DNA of 64,000 bases from Symbiodinium natans (GCA_905221605.1 CAJNDS010001802.1:359922-423921); one strand, 5' to 3'. Counted from the stretch's first letter, positions 45,462-57,998 are shown. Made by a program: numbers and translations. Notes: generated by a model from the letters alone, not told the origin.

Positions 45462-46321
45462 GTATACATACACACAAAAAATTTGTGGAGGGTGACAAGC
45501 AGAGGGAAATTGACACCAACGCGCGTAGAGGTAATTATGTGTTCGTCTGGGGCTAATAGAAAACATTTAACCCGGAACAAACCCGCCCTGACCCTTACAA
45601 CCCTTAACCCCCATAAACCCCATGAACCCTATCGTTGCCCTGTTTTTTGTTGAATCCTAAAACTCTAGACCTCAAACACTAAACAGACTAACCCTTGACC
45701 CTATATAAACCCATGAACCCTAAAAACCCTCTAGACTCTAAACCCTTGATTTCGATGAGCCCGACAAGCGTTGTAAACCCTAAGCCTTGAGGTTTCTAGA
45801 CCTGCCCCAGCCGGGCTTGGTCCCACAGCCACTGCGAGCCGGCCGAACTGCCCCACGGCTCGAAAGGGTTTTGGGTTGAAATGCCGAACCCTAACCCCCA
45901 AGCCCTAAGCCTAAAACCCAAAACCCCTAGAATTTGGATAGAATTTGGAGTTCAGGATTGTTCTTGAGGAGTTGGGGGTTGGTGGGGTTGGGGGGGGGGG
46001 GGGGGGGGGGGGCGTTATTCTGGGGGCATTGGCTTGTGAGCCTGTGCTTTACGGGCTTGTGCGTCTCGGGTGTGGTGGAAGTGTCAGTCTTGGCATCTCA
46101 GTTTAGGGTCGGGGTTCAGGATACTTTCTTGAAATGCTCTGAGCTCTTGCAAAACAGGTTCTGGAGGTTGCCTGAAATGACTGGCAAACCTCCCTCCGCA
46201 GCATCGCCAGCACCCTACACCCTAAAGGCCCGAAACCCTACACTCTAAACCCTGAACCCTAAACCCTAAAGGCCCGAAACCCTACACCCTAAACCCTGAA
46301 CCCTAAACCCCAAACCCCAAG
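45462..46321. other. Telomere-like and homopolymer-rich stretch
   Basis: CCCTAAA-type pieces at 45600-45790 and 45885-45930, a 25-nt G run at 45989-46013, and a dense CCCTAAA/CCCTACA block at 46204-46318 that includes two copies of GGCCCGAAACCCTACACYCT. No exon found. Confidence 0.6.
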
Positions 46322-46401
46322 AGGAGGGTCATCTCTCCTTCACGGCTCCATGGGCCAGCGACTGGCTGCTGACTCTCGGCGCAGAGAAGAAAAACATCTA
46401 G
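46322..46401 (+). CDS. Terminal exon, unrecognised
   Basis: After CCCCAAG, the frame reads EGHLSFTAPWASDWLLTLGA, then EKKNI and TAG. It is directly preceded by the CCCTAAA block. Confidence 0.5.
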
Positions 46402-47400
46402 CGCTTCGGACTTAGGTTTGGGGACTTTTTTTGCAGATTCCAAGGGTAATGTAGGGGCCATATTAGGAGTATATGAAGGGAAACCTTTAAGGGTACAACC
46501 TTAGAACGACCAGTCCTGCCAGCACAGGGTACGGAACCTCCGAGTACCAATGACCAAACCTTAAGAAGTCAGCCCCGAACCCTGACCCTGACTCCTTCCA
46601 TGCGCAATCCCGTAGATATGCCTGCATGATGGGGAACCCCCCTCAGTTCTCATCCCCAACATTCTCAACCTTCTTCCTCCATGCCATGCAAACACACTGA
46701 GGAGGAACGAGCTCGTCCTGGAGGTTCGGACGGGTCGGTCTCAGCGCTGAGGTTAAGGGCCTTGGGTGTTAGTAGTTACTTTGCTTCGGGGCTTGGGGCG
46801 TTGAGGCGGATGTAAGGTGGAAGTAGCATAGCTTGCCCAAGCATAGTTGTACGGAAGTACATATCAGGGAGGGGAGGGGCTGCGCAGCGGGGGAATCGCA
46901 CTTTGGGATCTGCTGCCAGCAGTCCTTTGGGTTGTGGCAGAAAGTGCCTCAAGCGTCAGCGTCCGCCAGAGCTCGTGAGTGAGTGCATTGAGAGCGACAT
47001 GCTACGCCCACACTGGGGCTTAGCCTGTTTTGATGCAAATTCTAGTCGCTGATGTGAAATTCTCCACAGGAGCGTCCAAGGTGTGATGTGCTCCAAAAAT
47101 TTTACCCTCAGCCCCTAAGCCGCACCCCCCACAAGGTGGTCGCCGGCTACATGAATAACAATCTAGCAGCAGGCCGCACTCAGGACTCTTGGACTGCAGG
47201 GAGGGTGTAGGGGCACGGTCGGACCTGGAAAGCCGAGCTTCAAACTACCTGAATATCTCAGCTGACCCAGCCAAACCCCTGAAGCCCTCGGCCATCTTAG
47301 GTCCTAAATCCTACAGCCGCAGCTCGAACGCCCGCTCCCTTCCTTCCCACCAAAACATCAGGAGCCCTAAAGCCGCAAACCCTGCAGCCCCCCTCTTAAG

Positions 47401-47481
47401 GATGAGCAGCAGTGGGGCCTGGTTCAGTGGCTCACCTCCGGGGCCTCCCTCGACTGGTTCTCGTCCCTTGGCCTCAACCCT
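47401..47481 (+). CDS. Exon island, unrecognised
   Basis: After CTCTTAAG, the frame reads DEQQWGLVQWLTSGASLDWF, then SSLGLNPPE, to a possible GC donor. It faintly resembles the exon at 46322 (xxSDWLLTLG). A TTTAGGG-type block follows at 47507-47522. Confidence 0.45.
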
Positions 47482-48993
47482 CCTGAGGCCTCAGCTTGGT
47501 TGCGGGTTCAGGGTTTAGGGTTTCGGCCGTTGGCGGTTGATTGGGGCTGAGGAGGGTTGAAGGTTTGGGTTGTAGGGGATTCTTGAGGGTTGATATGGGG
47601 TTTCAAAAGGGGTCTGAGGCTGAGGGTTGGGTCCTCACCAGCACTTCTTGAGCAACCAGGACCCCAACCCCAAAGCCCAAACTCCCTACAGCCCTACATC
47701 CCAATTCCTGAAGCCCCTCAGCGCAACCCCCAAAAAGCCCCAAATCCCCAAAAAATCCTGAAGCATGAGGATGCCTGAGTGGGGCCCGAAGGCCGGGCAC
47801 TTGCTGGAGAAGCCCCCGCCAGGGTGCAGCGACGTAGGCGGGAACGGGGTTTCAGGAAGATGGGGGCTTGGGGGTTCTGGATTTAGAGGTCACGGCTGTC
47901 AGCTAGGGCGGGTTTGGGTGCAGTGTTTCGGGTTTTTAGGGTCAGGTTTCAGGGATCATCGCGCTCCGGCTATGTCGGGGTGACGCGTGGAAGCACGATG
48001 TCGCGAAATGTTGCTTACGGGGGCTGGGTTTGGGGTGGGGGAACAAATCATATTGTCAACGGTGGAAGTGCCCTTGACATAGGATACACATTTTTCGAAG
48101 GTAAGGGACCAAGAGTTCATTCAGGCTTTAGCCGCAGCCTGTGGGTGGAAGCTTTTGGCCACCATCTGCCTGGACCACCTTGCAAGTCCTACTGTGCCCT
48201 TCGGAAGCTTAGGGGTACATCTTCCCCTTTGGGTTCTGGAGTTCTCGTTGGACCTACACAGTTGCAAAGGGGTATTACTCTACTCTGGTTTATGGGTAAC
48301 AGCTTAACAGTGAAACCCTAAACTCAAAGCCTTGACCGAATTGGCAGTTCCCTGTCAACCCTCAACCCTAAGGTGTAAAGTCGAAGCCCTGAATCCTAAA
48401 CTCTCCAAAGTCCCAGACCACACCCAGAAGCCTTGCATGGCAGTGGCCCCGATGAGGTACCCATGGGGACATCGGCCCCTTCTTTGGCCGAATATCGCTC
48501 ATCCGAACACCACCAGGTTCCATGCAGAGGGAGGGGGTTTAAGGGCTTTTTTCAGAAGGTTTGGGGGGCTGCGGGGGGAGGGGGTGGGGGGGGGTGGCTG
48601 GGTTGTTGTTGGCTTTCAGAATTTTGTGTTTGGGGAGTTACTGGTAATTCTTGACTGCTTGTATTATCTAATTTCTTGGTGTATGGGTGTAAGCGACACG
48701 GCGCTCTTGCATCGGCTCTGCAGGGGGTTTAGGGGCACCTGAAGTCGCCAGAACTTCCAGAAGCAGAACATTTCGCGCACAGCTAGCACCTTGATTCTAA
48801 AGCCACCGCGGAAGAGCAGTCGGCTTTTTGCCATCTCCTGCCTTGGAAGAAGCTTCTCAGCTTCAGACTTCAGACGGGATAGAACAGCAGAGGGCTCGGC
48901 CCCCTGAGGCTCTGAGCCCCAGAAGCACCACCGGGACATTAACTTTCCGGGCCCTGCCGCGCAGGTGACGGCGCAGGCACAAAATTCCAACGT
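47482..48993. other. Stretch without a supportable gene
   Basis: Several frames are open. One minus-strand reading (48740-48920, VLSRLKSEAEKLLPRQEMAK) looks helical, but has no splice support and would be the only minus-strand exon of the region. Confidence 0.35.
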
Positions 48994-49095
48994 AGGGGTC
49001 TACGAAAATGAGGACCCCGAATAGAGACCCCCCAAAGAGTAGGATTCCCTTATAATCAGGACGCGATGAAGGTATCCCGAATTTCGGAAAGCCCC
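48994..49095 (+). mobile_element. MITE-like element, family B, copy 6 (best preserved)
   Basis: GGGGTCTACGAAAATGAGGACCCC at the left, TAGGATTCCC in the middle, and AAGGTATCCCGAATTTCGGAAAGCCCC at the right give inverted ends of about 14 nt. Confidence 0.65.
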
Positions 49096-49476
49096 ATGTC
49101 AGTCAAAGAGCTGTGGCAGAGTGTGGGTGCTTCTGTCGTAGTCTTGAGTTTCTTGAATCTGCACATTGGTACGACAGTACCATCTGGTTGACCGCTGAGA
49201 TGCGTGGAAGATGCACTTTGTGGGCTTCCTGCACGCTTTCCCACAGACACGCAGACTTGGCGTTCCTCATTCGCGCCCTACCAATCACCACCCGATTTTT
49301 TCTTCTTCGTGTAGCCCTTGGTGTTCAAGAAACGAAAAGAAAGAGTGCATCGAGGCTGCAGCGGCATTTTTTGGAGATTCATGAGAATGAGAATGATAAG
49401 GCATTCCACGAACAAAGGCTTCAAGCCCGAAGGTCTGAACCCAAAAATAACAAAACATCTTTTGGCCCAACCGCAG

Positions 49477-49700
49477 GTCGCCCTCACGCAGCTCCAGGCA
49501 AACAACGGGCCGCCGCAGCCCAAGAATCCTGGGTGTAGGGTTAAGTGTGCCCTGAACCCTGCAAGCAGGACCCCACCCCTAAACCTTAAACCCTAAACCC
49601 TAAACCCTAAAACCACCGAGGCTGGCCTACGTCCCCGGCTCCCACCGCATGCTCACTCCCGGCTTTGAAGTGGTTGCCGCGCCTCCGCTTGGGTCGGCGA
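49477..49700 (+). CDS. Two exon candidates of an unrecognised gene
   Basis: Exon 49477-49532 after CCGCAG reads VALTQLQANNGPPQPKNP and ends before GTGTAGGG. Exon 49621-49700 after ACCGAG reads LAYVPGSHRMLTPGFEVVAA. Four CCCTAAA units lie between them, directly upstream of the second exon. A further open piece is at about 49912-49988 (SIVASNITATKTGHLPEIMA). Confidence 0.45.
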
Positions 49701-50116
49701 CGTGGCGCAGAAGTGCTGTAACTTTCCACAAAGCTCCACCCAAAACGAGAGGCCCAAATCTCGCCGCCCTATAAGGTCCTACAGCGACCAGACACGTTGA
49801 GCATCATTGAGCCTTCACAAGCCCTCCCCAAACCCGAGCTCTGGGACTTTGGCAACCCTGAGCTCGCCGCAACAGCACTTTCGGCAAGGTCGTGCTGTAC
49901 GATTCTTTCTGTGAGCATCGTGGCATCGAACATCACGGCAACAAAGACCGGCCACTTGCCCGAGATCATGGCCCAGGGACCCGAAGCCTGAACCCCTCCC
50001 AAACCCCAAGGACCTTAACCCTGAACAACCTAAACAACATCCCCACACCGAAGATCCTAAGCCCCTAATTAAGCCCCTGTCTTGAACCCTTAGGCCCTAA
50101 ACCCAAGCCTTTCAAG

Positions 50117-51720
50117 GTATGCCGTGTACTACGAGTTCGAGACCCGGGGGGTCTTCAGCGGCTACACCGCGGCGCACTTCGGCCCGGAGTCGGAGGCTCA
50201 CATGCGCGCGGCCGCCTCAGGGTTTAGAGCTTGAGGGGGCACAAGGGGTTTTAGGGGCTGTTAGAGGGGCTGTTCGAGGGGCTGTTCGAGGGGCTTTTAG
50301 GGTTTTCTTTGGGAGCTTTTTAGGGCTGATGCATGCCTTGCTCTCCGGCCTCTGACTCTGGCGGGCAACGTAACCCACGGCATCTTGCCAAAATAGACAT
50401 GACGAGCACCCTTCGCGCAGTAGTAGTAGGGGTGTGATTGCCATGATGACTACGACGACGACTCCTACTACCATTGCCTCTGCTACTGGGCCATCCTTCC
50501 AGGCCTTCCGAGACTTCGTGGACCCAGCACTCCGTGACTGGGTGCAGCGAGTCCGTGCTTAGGTACCCAAGCTTAGGGAGGCTTGCTACTCGGCTACTTG
50601 TTGCTTTCACGTAGTGGTGGGTCTACTAGTTGAGATATTGGGCATGGAATGTTACAAGCCCACGGGTCCACAAGTGCATAAGTAGCAAGCCCAGTCGACT
50701 TCTGTTCCGCGGGGGCCATGCGTGAACAAATCAGTCAGATGGCGTGACCCCGCCACGGCATCTATGCGGTCAGTCGCCGCACGTTTCAGCTCAGGAGGAA
50801 CAAAAGACCACTTGCATGTGGTTGCCAGAATCAGTCAATTCATCACGCCTGTCAAGCTGCTCGTTCCGTGTCAAGCAGTTCTGGTACATGAATCATCATT
50901 TCAGTCCATGCATGCATACGAAGTGCAGCTGCAGCGACCATAATTGGGGCCCCATCTGCAGAGGGGTTTATGGGCGCCAGGAGATCCGGGGCAGCACCAA
51001 GTCTTCCCTGGCGCTGCTCTTCCGGGGCTCCGAGGCGCACTTCACATCAATTGGGTCCCAACCGTGCGACGAAAGATGGTTGCAACGACTGCGCGCACCA
51101 GTGACAGCGAGATCAGCACAAGCTGAGACGTCTGCGAGGTCGCTGCAAGTGTTCATCGCTGTTGCAGGAGAACAACCGACTCCTCATCGAGCACAGCTTC
51201 GCTGTGTGGGCCGACAAGGTCTTGCGTGGATGCGTGTCATATGGAGCCAATCCTAAATACCACAATGCACTTCACCCCCCCCAAATCCAGACTCTGCACT
51301 TACATTTCGAGATGGGGGCAGGCGCGCTCGCGGCGGAGTCGCCTGTCCAAGATCAATGCAGCCGCCGGGATGCACAAGTTCCTGGAGGAACAGGAGATCA
51401 AAGCCCTCAACTGCCCCACCCCTTCAAGCCTTCCTCCCCGGGAACGTGAAACATTTGAGAACCCTGAGCTGCCATCCCAACCACTGCCAACCCCCCAAGC
51501 TCCCAAAGTAGCCCCGCGCATGCCCTGCCCAGAATCTCCCGGGTGAGCTATCACTCTGCAACAGGGTTTGGGTTTAGGGTTTAGGGTTAAGGGTTTAGGG
51601 GTTAGGGTGCAAAAGTTTTTCGTTGACAAGGCCCTGAAGACTCCCCCCGAATGCCAAGCAGGTCGTGGCCATCCTCAGTGGGGACGAGCGCATCCTCCTC
51701 CGCACGGCCTTTGCCGTTGG
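50117..51720 (+). CDS. Unrecognised gene with repeated LL-x3-[AS]-FAV helix motif
   Basis: Exon 50117-50221 (after TTCAAG) reads YAVYYEFETRGVFSGYTAAH, then FGPESEAHMRAAA, and ends before GTTTAGAGC. Exon 50981-51043 (after CGCCAG) reads EIRGSTKSSLALLFRGSEAH. Exon 51168-51218 (after TTGCAG) reads ENNRLLIEHSFAVWADK and ends at a GT donor. Exon 51311-51421 reads RWGQARSRRSRLSKINAAAG, then MHKFLEEQEIKAL. Exon 51662-51720 (after AAGCAG) reads VVAILSGDERILLRTAFAV. The motif in the third and fifth exons recalls Sfi1-type centrin-binding repeats (L-x-FxxW), but this is only a resemblance. A TTTAGGG block (51566-51608) lies between the last two exons. Confidence 0.5.
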
Positions 51721-52949
51721 GGACTCGCCTTTTGCAGTGTGCGGGCGCTGGCCGCCAGCTTTAGGGTTCGGGTGTCAGTGCTTCGCCCTTTACTAATCAA
51801 AAAAACACGAAAGCGTTCCGGGTCGAGGCTGGAAGCAACTTGGGTAGGAGAGGTCTTTTCCCAATTCGTCCTATCCAGAGGTCGTTCCGCTGCCAGACAG
51901 CAGCGTAGCGACGTAGCGCCTGAAAGGGGTGGCAAATGAGAAGGCTCAGCGGGAATACTGCGAAGTCTCGTACGCAAGTACATATATACATATATACATA
52001 AATATCTATATGTACGTATATATATATATATATGAGGCAGGAACCTTTATGTATGATTTGACCTCTTTCTTTGTTTTCATACTAGCCTATACTACTGCTA
52101 CGATTAACAGAGTTATCGAATAGGGCCATCACGCTCCTCTGAAGACTGCTTCAAAACCCCAACACTAAACCCTAACCCTAAACCTTAAGCCCGAAAAACA
52201 AGAAATATAATAAAACAAGAGCCTACCTACCTCCCTAGAGGCGAAACAGAGAGACTACACCGTGTGTTTCTTTCGCACTGAACCCCAAAGACCTACCCCT
52301 AAGCTCTAGGGGAGAGGACGCTGTGGGAACCTATTCTTGGGATAGGTTGTTTTTAAAAAGATTATGAAACATTCGGACACGGTATCACGAGAATACTGTG
52401 AGCAGATACTTCATTTTTTGAATTCATGCCCGTGCATGCGAGTTCATGCCCGTTCATGCCCCGTGCACGCGAACGCCCCGCAAAACGGAATAACAACGAT
52501 ATACCCTCCAACTAACCTATTGTTGGGACAGGTGCTCGAACGAACACACGGTGAATCTGAAAGGTCTGGGGTTCATGGTTGAACAATAAACCCTATAAGG
52601 CTTCAAGGTGTGGGGACTACAAACCTGAAACCCTATAGGGACCCGCCCCTTGTGGAGCATTTAGGGTTTCACGTGTAGGGTTAACGGTGAAGTGTCTAGG
52701 GTTTTCTTTTCAAGCTCATCTATGCGACTCGCGCGATTTCTGATGGGAGAGCGGGCGTGCAGCTTCGCACATTGGCACACTGTGGGTCGAAATGCAACGG
52801 CAGCAAAGAGGCCGCAAGCAAAAGGCAAGGCAACACGTTTCGGACAGGCAGGAGCAGTGTCAGAGACCAAATGGTTGGGTTGCAGGCCAGCCACTTGAAT
52901 AGCCCAGCCAAAATGACTTAGTAGAGGGGCCCCGACTAAAGCAGGTAGA
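51721..52949. other. Boundary between gene-bearing and satellite region
   Basis: Contains (TATA)-rich sequence at 51978-52034, a few CCCTAAA units at 52160-52180, and short repeats TTCATGCCCGTGCATGCG at 52420-52480. No exon is supported. Confidence 0.45.
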
Positions 52950-54217
52950 ACATTAACTTTCAGCCTTTCGCAAAATCGCCACGTTCGTTGCAAGAAGGGA
53001 CCTCCTCCCCTGCAGCGGCTGAGTTCACTTATACAATCTCTTTTGTTTTCTTTCTGTCCCTTGTTCCTATGTCTCCAATTTTGTCGATTGTAGGTATTCA
53101 AGGGAAGTGCTAAGCTACTAAAGAGGACAAATAAGGTTTCCCTGTCCCCTTTGGCTGTCCTGAATTAATCTTGTCTTTTCTCAGTCTGCACTCTGCGAGA
53201 GAGGACAGTAGAAGGGAAACAACAACGCATGGGCAAGAGTGCTTCTCTCTCTTTTCTTATTGAGATGACTGGGCACATAAGACTGAGAAGAGACTCCCCT
53301 GAATCTCTGCTTTGGCTCTTATCTTGCAGAGGAGAGGAACGTTTATATAAGAAGAGGAACCAGGAACAGACACCAGAGAGAAAGTGCAAGGAGCTGACAA
53401 GAGTGCTTCTCTCTTCTCTTTTTGACAAAAACCGAGGGAAAGAGAGTGAAAACAAGAAGCTTTGTTTTGTCCGTTGCAGAAAGGGGGCTCCCTCTCCCCG
53501 TGGAGCAGGGTTGATTTCCCGTGTTCGCTCCCGTTTGCCTTCTTTCTCTCCTACGCTCCTATGTCTTCTGTTCCTTTTTTTGAGGAGATTCAAAGGGATA
53601 GATAAACGAAAAAACCCCTGCGCTGTCCTTGATCTTGTCTTTTCTCAGTCAGCGAGAGAGGAAGACACAGTAGGAGGGAAGCTGGACAAGAGTGCTCCTC
53701 TCTCTCTTTTCTTATTGAGAAGACTGGGTACATAAGACTGGGAAGAGACTCCCCCTCCTCTCCGATTCTCCGCTCTGGTTGTTTTCTTGCAGGGGAGAAG
53801 AACTTTTATACAAGAAGAAGGGGCCAGGAACAGACAAGAGAACGAAAAGTGCATGGAACTGACAAGAGTGCTAAGAGAAAGGGAAGAAAGCTTTGTTTTG
53901 TCCGTTGCAGAAGGAGGCTCCCTCTTCCCTGGAGCAGGGTTGATTTCCCGTGTTCGCTCTCATTTGCCTGCGATCCTATGTTTTCTGTTCCTTTTTTAGG
54001 GATAGATTGGTTTCCCTGTCCCTTTGATGTCCTTGATCTTGTCTTTTCTCAGTCAGCCAGAGAGGAAGGCACAGTACTGGACAAGAGTGCATCTCTCTCT
54101 GTTTTCTTGAGAAACAACGGATAAATAAGCGGAAAAGAAGAAACCCCCTCTCCTCTCCTCTAGATCTGTTCAGCTCTGATCCTGGGAAGTAAAAACATGA
54201 ACACGCAAGGAAACATC

Positions 54218-54890
54218 TCATCCTTCTCTCTTCTCTCTTCTCTCTTCTCTCTTCTCTCTTCTCTCTTCTCTCTTCCCTCTTCTCTCTTCCCTCTTCCTCT
54301 CCTCTTCTCTCTTCTCTCTTCTCTCTTCTCTCTTCTCTCTTCTCTCTTCTCTCTTCTCTCTTCTCTCTTCTCTCTTCTCTCTTCTCTCTTCTCTCTTCTC
54401 GCTTCTCGCTTCTCTCTTCTTCTCTCTTTTCTCGTCTCTCGTCTCTCGTCTCTCTTCTCTTCTTCTCTCTTCTTCTCTCTTCTTCTCTCTTCTTCTCTCT
54501 TCTCTCTGCTTCTCTGCTTCTCTCTTCTCTCTTCTTCTCTCTTCTCTCTTCTCTCTTCTCTCTTCTCTCTTCTCTCTTCTCTCTTCTCTCTTCTCTCTTC
54601 TCTCTTCGCTCTTCTCTCTTCTCTCTTCTCTCTTCTCTCTTCGCTCTTCTCTCTTCTCTCTTCTCTCTTCTCTCTTCTCTCTTCTCTCTTCTCTCTTCTC
54701 TCTTCTCTCTTCTCTCTTCTCTCTTCTCTCTTCTCTCTTCTCTCTTCTCTCTTCTCTCTTCTCTCTTCTCTCTTCTCTCTTCTCTTCTCTCTTCTCTCTT
54801 CTCTCTTCTCTTCTCTCTTCTCTCTTCTCTCTTCTCTCTTCTCTTCTCTCTTCTCTCTTCTCTCTTCTCTCTTCTCTCTCCTCGCTCCTC
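54218..54890 (+). repeat. (TTCTCTC)n heptamer satellite
   Basis: About 90 heptamers with occasional 5-mers. It is open in several frames on both strands (SLLSSLF; REKREER), which follows from the 7-nt period. Confidence 0.95.
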
Positions 54891-55647
54891 GCTCCTCGCT
54901 CCTCGCTCCTCTCTCCTCTCTCCTCTCCCCTCTCCCCTCTCTCTCCCTAGAGCAGGCTTGAGTCCAATTATTCTCCCACTGCTGCCTTCTTTCTCGTGCT
55001 CCGACGTCATGTGTTCCGTCTTCTATTCGAGCAGATTGAAGGGAATAGGTCGACAAAAGGTTTTCACACTCCCTCTCACTTCTTCAGCCTCTTCTTTGCC
55101 GTGTTCTTACAACGGAGAAGAGTAAAACGTAAGAAGATGAGGAGTCAATCTCGCTACCTTCATGCCTTGTCGTCTTTCTTTTGTTCACTTTGCTCTTACA
55201 CACGCGAAAACTGAAAATGCAAGAAGATAAACTGACGAGAAGGCAGGGAAGGAGACAGTCTTTGGCTCGCTGCCAAAATGAGAGAGCGACGCAACAAGGA
55301 CATGACAAGAGTGCTTCGCTGTTCTCTTTTTGTGAGGATCGGGCAAACAACAGGGGGAAGAAATTCCTTCTCCCTCTTCTCCCTGTTCTTTGGCTCTCTC
55401 CTTACACAAAGACAAATAAAAACACAAGGCAACAAATTTCAGTCACTACGTTCATCCGTCCTCGGGTTTCTTTTCCCCTGCTGTCGCTCTCTCCTTACAG
55501 AAAGACATTCACATATACAAGGCAAACCAAAACCACTCACTACTTTCATTCTCCGTCCTCTTTAGTTTCCCTCTTTGTTCACTCTGTTCTTACAGGGAGG
55601 AACTGAACATGCAAGAGCACACCCCGATCTCGATACCATCATCCTCT

Positions 55648-55676
55648 CCCCCTCTCCCCCTCTCCCCCTCTCTCTC

Positions 55677-55728
<52 letters not shown>
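55648..55728 (+). repeat. (CT)n microsatellite
   Basis: Dinucleotide run with CCC interruptions. Similar runs lie at about 56905-56952 and 57944-57994. Confidence 0.95.
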
Positions 55729-56903
55729 TTGTTCTTTCTTTTCACAAGACAAATGAATGAACAGAAGACATGGACAAGAGAAGCAAATGGACGAGAAAAG
55801 ACGGAAGGATGCATCGTTTTGTTGGTGGCAAGAAGGGAGGCTCCCTCAGGGCAGGGCTGAATTCCATTGCACTCTTCTTTTTGCCTTCCTTCTCTCTTGT
55901 GTTTCCTATGTCTTCTGTTCTTTTGCGTTTAGGAAATTCAAGGGAACTGCTAAAAAAGGAGGAAGGAGTTTTTCTTGTCTCTTTTCGTTGCCCTTGCTCT
56001 TTTCTTTTCTCATTCAGCGAGAGAGGAAGAGACTGTAGGAGGAAAACAACAAAGAATGGACAAGAGCGCTTCTCTCTTATCTTGTTGAGAACAATGGATA
56101 CGCTATCTTCTTGAAAAGGAGAAGCGGAACACAACGCACACATCGAAGACAAAAGAATACACGATGAGAAGAAGGGGGCGTTGCGTAGACAGACAAGACA
56201 ATTCTGTTTTCATTGCTTTTCCATCGCTCTCTTCTCTCTTCAATTCTACCCCTGCCCTCTTCCTATTCCTTCTATGTTTTTACTCGTCTCAGAAAGGAAT
56301 GGAAGGGCGGGCACTTTCCTTTTCTTTCGGTCTCGCTACAGGCAAAAGAGGAGAATGGAGATGAAATGGAATGAGACAAGCTTCGGTAAGGACCCCTCGC
56401 CTCCTCTTCCCTGCATTTTCTTGTACCTTTTCCCATTGAGGCTCATTCACTACTTTCAGCATCCCTCCTCTTTAGTTTCCCTCTTTGTTCAGTTTGTTCT
56501 TACAGTGGGGGAACTGAACATGCAAGACACACACACAAATCTCGCTCCCTTCTCTCTTCTCTTCTCTTCAAGTCGCTTCGCTACTCTTCTCTTCTCTTCT
56601 CTTCTTCTCCTCTTCTCTTCTTCTCCTCTTCTCTTCTTCTCCTCTTCTCTTCTTCTCCTCTCTCCTCTCTCCTCTCTCTCTCTCTCTCTGTCTGTCTGTC
56701 TCTGTCTGGCTTCTTTGTTCTTTTCTTAAACCCGTGACAACTGGATACACAAGAGGACAAGGAAAAGAGAAGCTAACGGGCGGGAAAGAAGGAAGGATGG
56801 ATTGTTTTGTTCGTGGCAAGAAGGGAGCCCCCGCCCCCCCGTAGAGCAGGGCTGAGAGCCCTTACACCCTCTCTTTTGCTTTCTCTCTTTGCTTTCTCTC
56901 TTT

Positions 56904-56953
<50 letters not shown>

Positions 56954-57662
56954 GCGTTCCCAGGTCTTCTGTTCTTTTGCGTTTAGGAAATTCAAGGGAA
57001 CTGCTAAAAAAGGAGGAAGGAGTTTTTCTTGTCTCTTTTCGTTGCCCTTGCTGGCCCTTGCTCTTTTCTTTTTTGGTTTTTGGTTCAGCGAGAGAGGAAG
57101 AGATTGTAGGAGGAAAACAGCAAAGAATGGACCAGAGTGCTTCTCTCTTATGTTATTGAGAGAGACGGGGAAGAAGTTCATCCTCCTCGCTTTTTCCGTA
57201 TGCTTTGGCTCTTGTTTTGCAGACGAAAACATGAATACACAAGAAGACATGAAGAGGCAACTGGGAGAAAACGACAAGGAGCTCGCACGGGTGCTTCTCT
57301 TTTCTTACTGGCAAAATAAGACATGTTGGGTTGATTTCCTGTGTTGGCTCTCATGCGCCTTCTTTCTCTCCTGCGTGCCTATGTCTTCTGTTCATGGTTT
57401 GAGGAGATTCAAAGGGACAGAAAAGATAGGCGACAAAGGTTTACCTGTCCCTTTCGCTGTCCTTGATCTTAAGAATCTTGTCTCAGTCAGCGAGAGAGGA
57501 AGACACAGTAGAAGCGAAACAGTAGGAATGCTTGAAAAAACAACGGATACATAAGAGGAAGAAGAAGAAACTCCCGCTCCTCGCTTCTCGATCTTGTTCA
57601 GCTCTCTTCATGCAGAGTAGCAACATGAACACGCAAGGAAAAATCATCTCCTACCTTTATCC

Positions 57663-57936
57663 TTCCTTTTCTCCCTTCTCCCTTCTCCCTTCTCTCTTCT
57701 CTCTTCTCTCTTCTCTCTTCTCTCTTCTCTCTTCTCTCTTCTCTCTGCTCTCTGCTCTCTGCTCTCTGCTCTCTGCTCTCTGCTCTCTGCTCTCTGCTCT
57801 CTGCTCTCTGCTCTCTACTCTCTGCTCTCTGCTCTCTGCTCTCTGCTCTCAGCTCTCAGCTCTCAGCTCTCAGCTCTCAGCTCTCAGCTCTCAGCTCTCA
57901 GCTCTCAGCTCTCAGCTCTCAGCTCTCAGCTCTCAG

Positions 57937-57943
<7 letters not shown>
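57663..57943 (+). repeat. Heptamer array in three successive sequence variants
   Basis: TTCTCTC units change to TGCTCTC units (about 57745-57850) and then to AGCTCTC units (about 57850-57940), before a (CT)n run. Confidence 0.93.

Positions 57944-57998
<55 letters not shown>

Noticed and set aside
53976-55056. 344- and 298-codon minus-strand frames and a 254-codon plus-strand frame
   Set aside because: Translations of the (TTCTCTC)n satellite, open in several frames at once.
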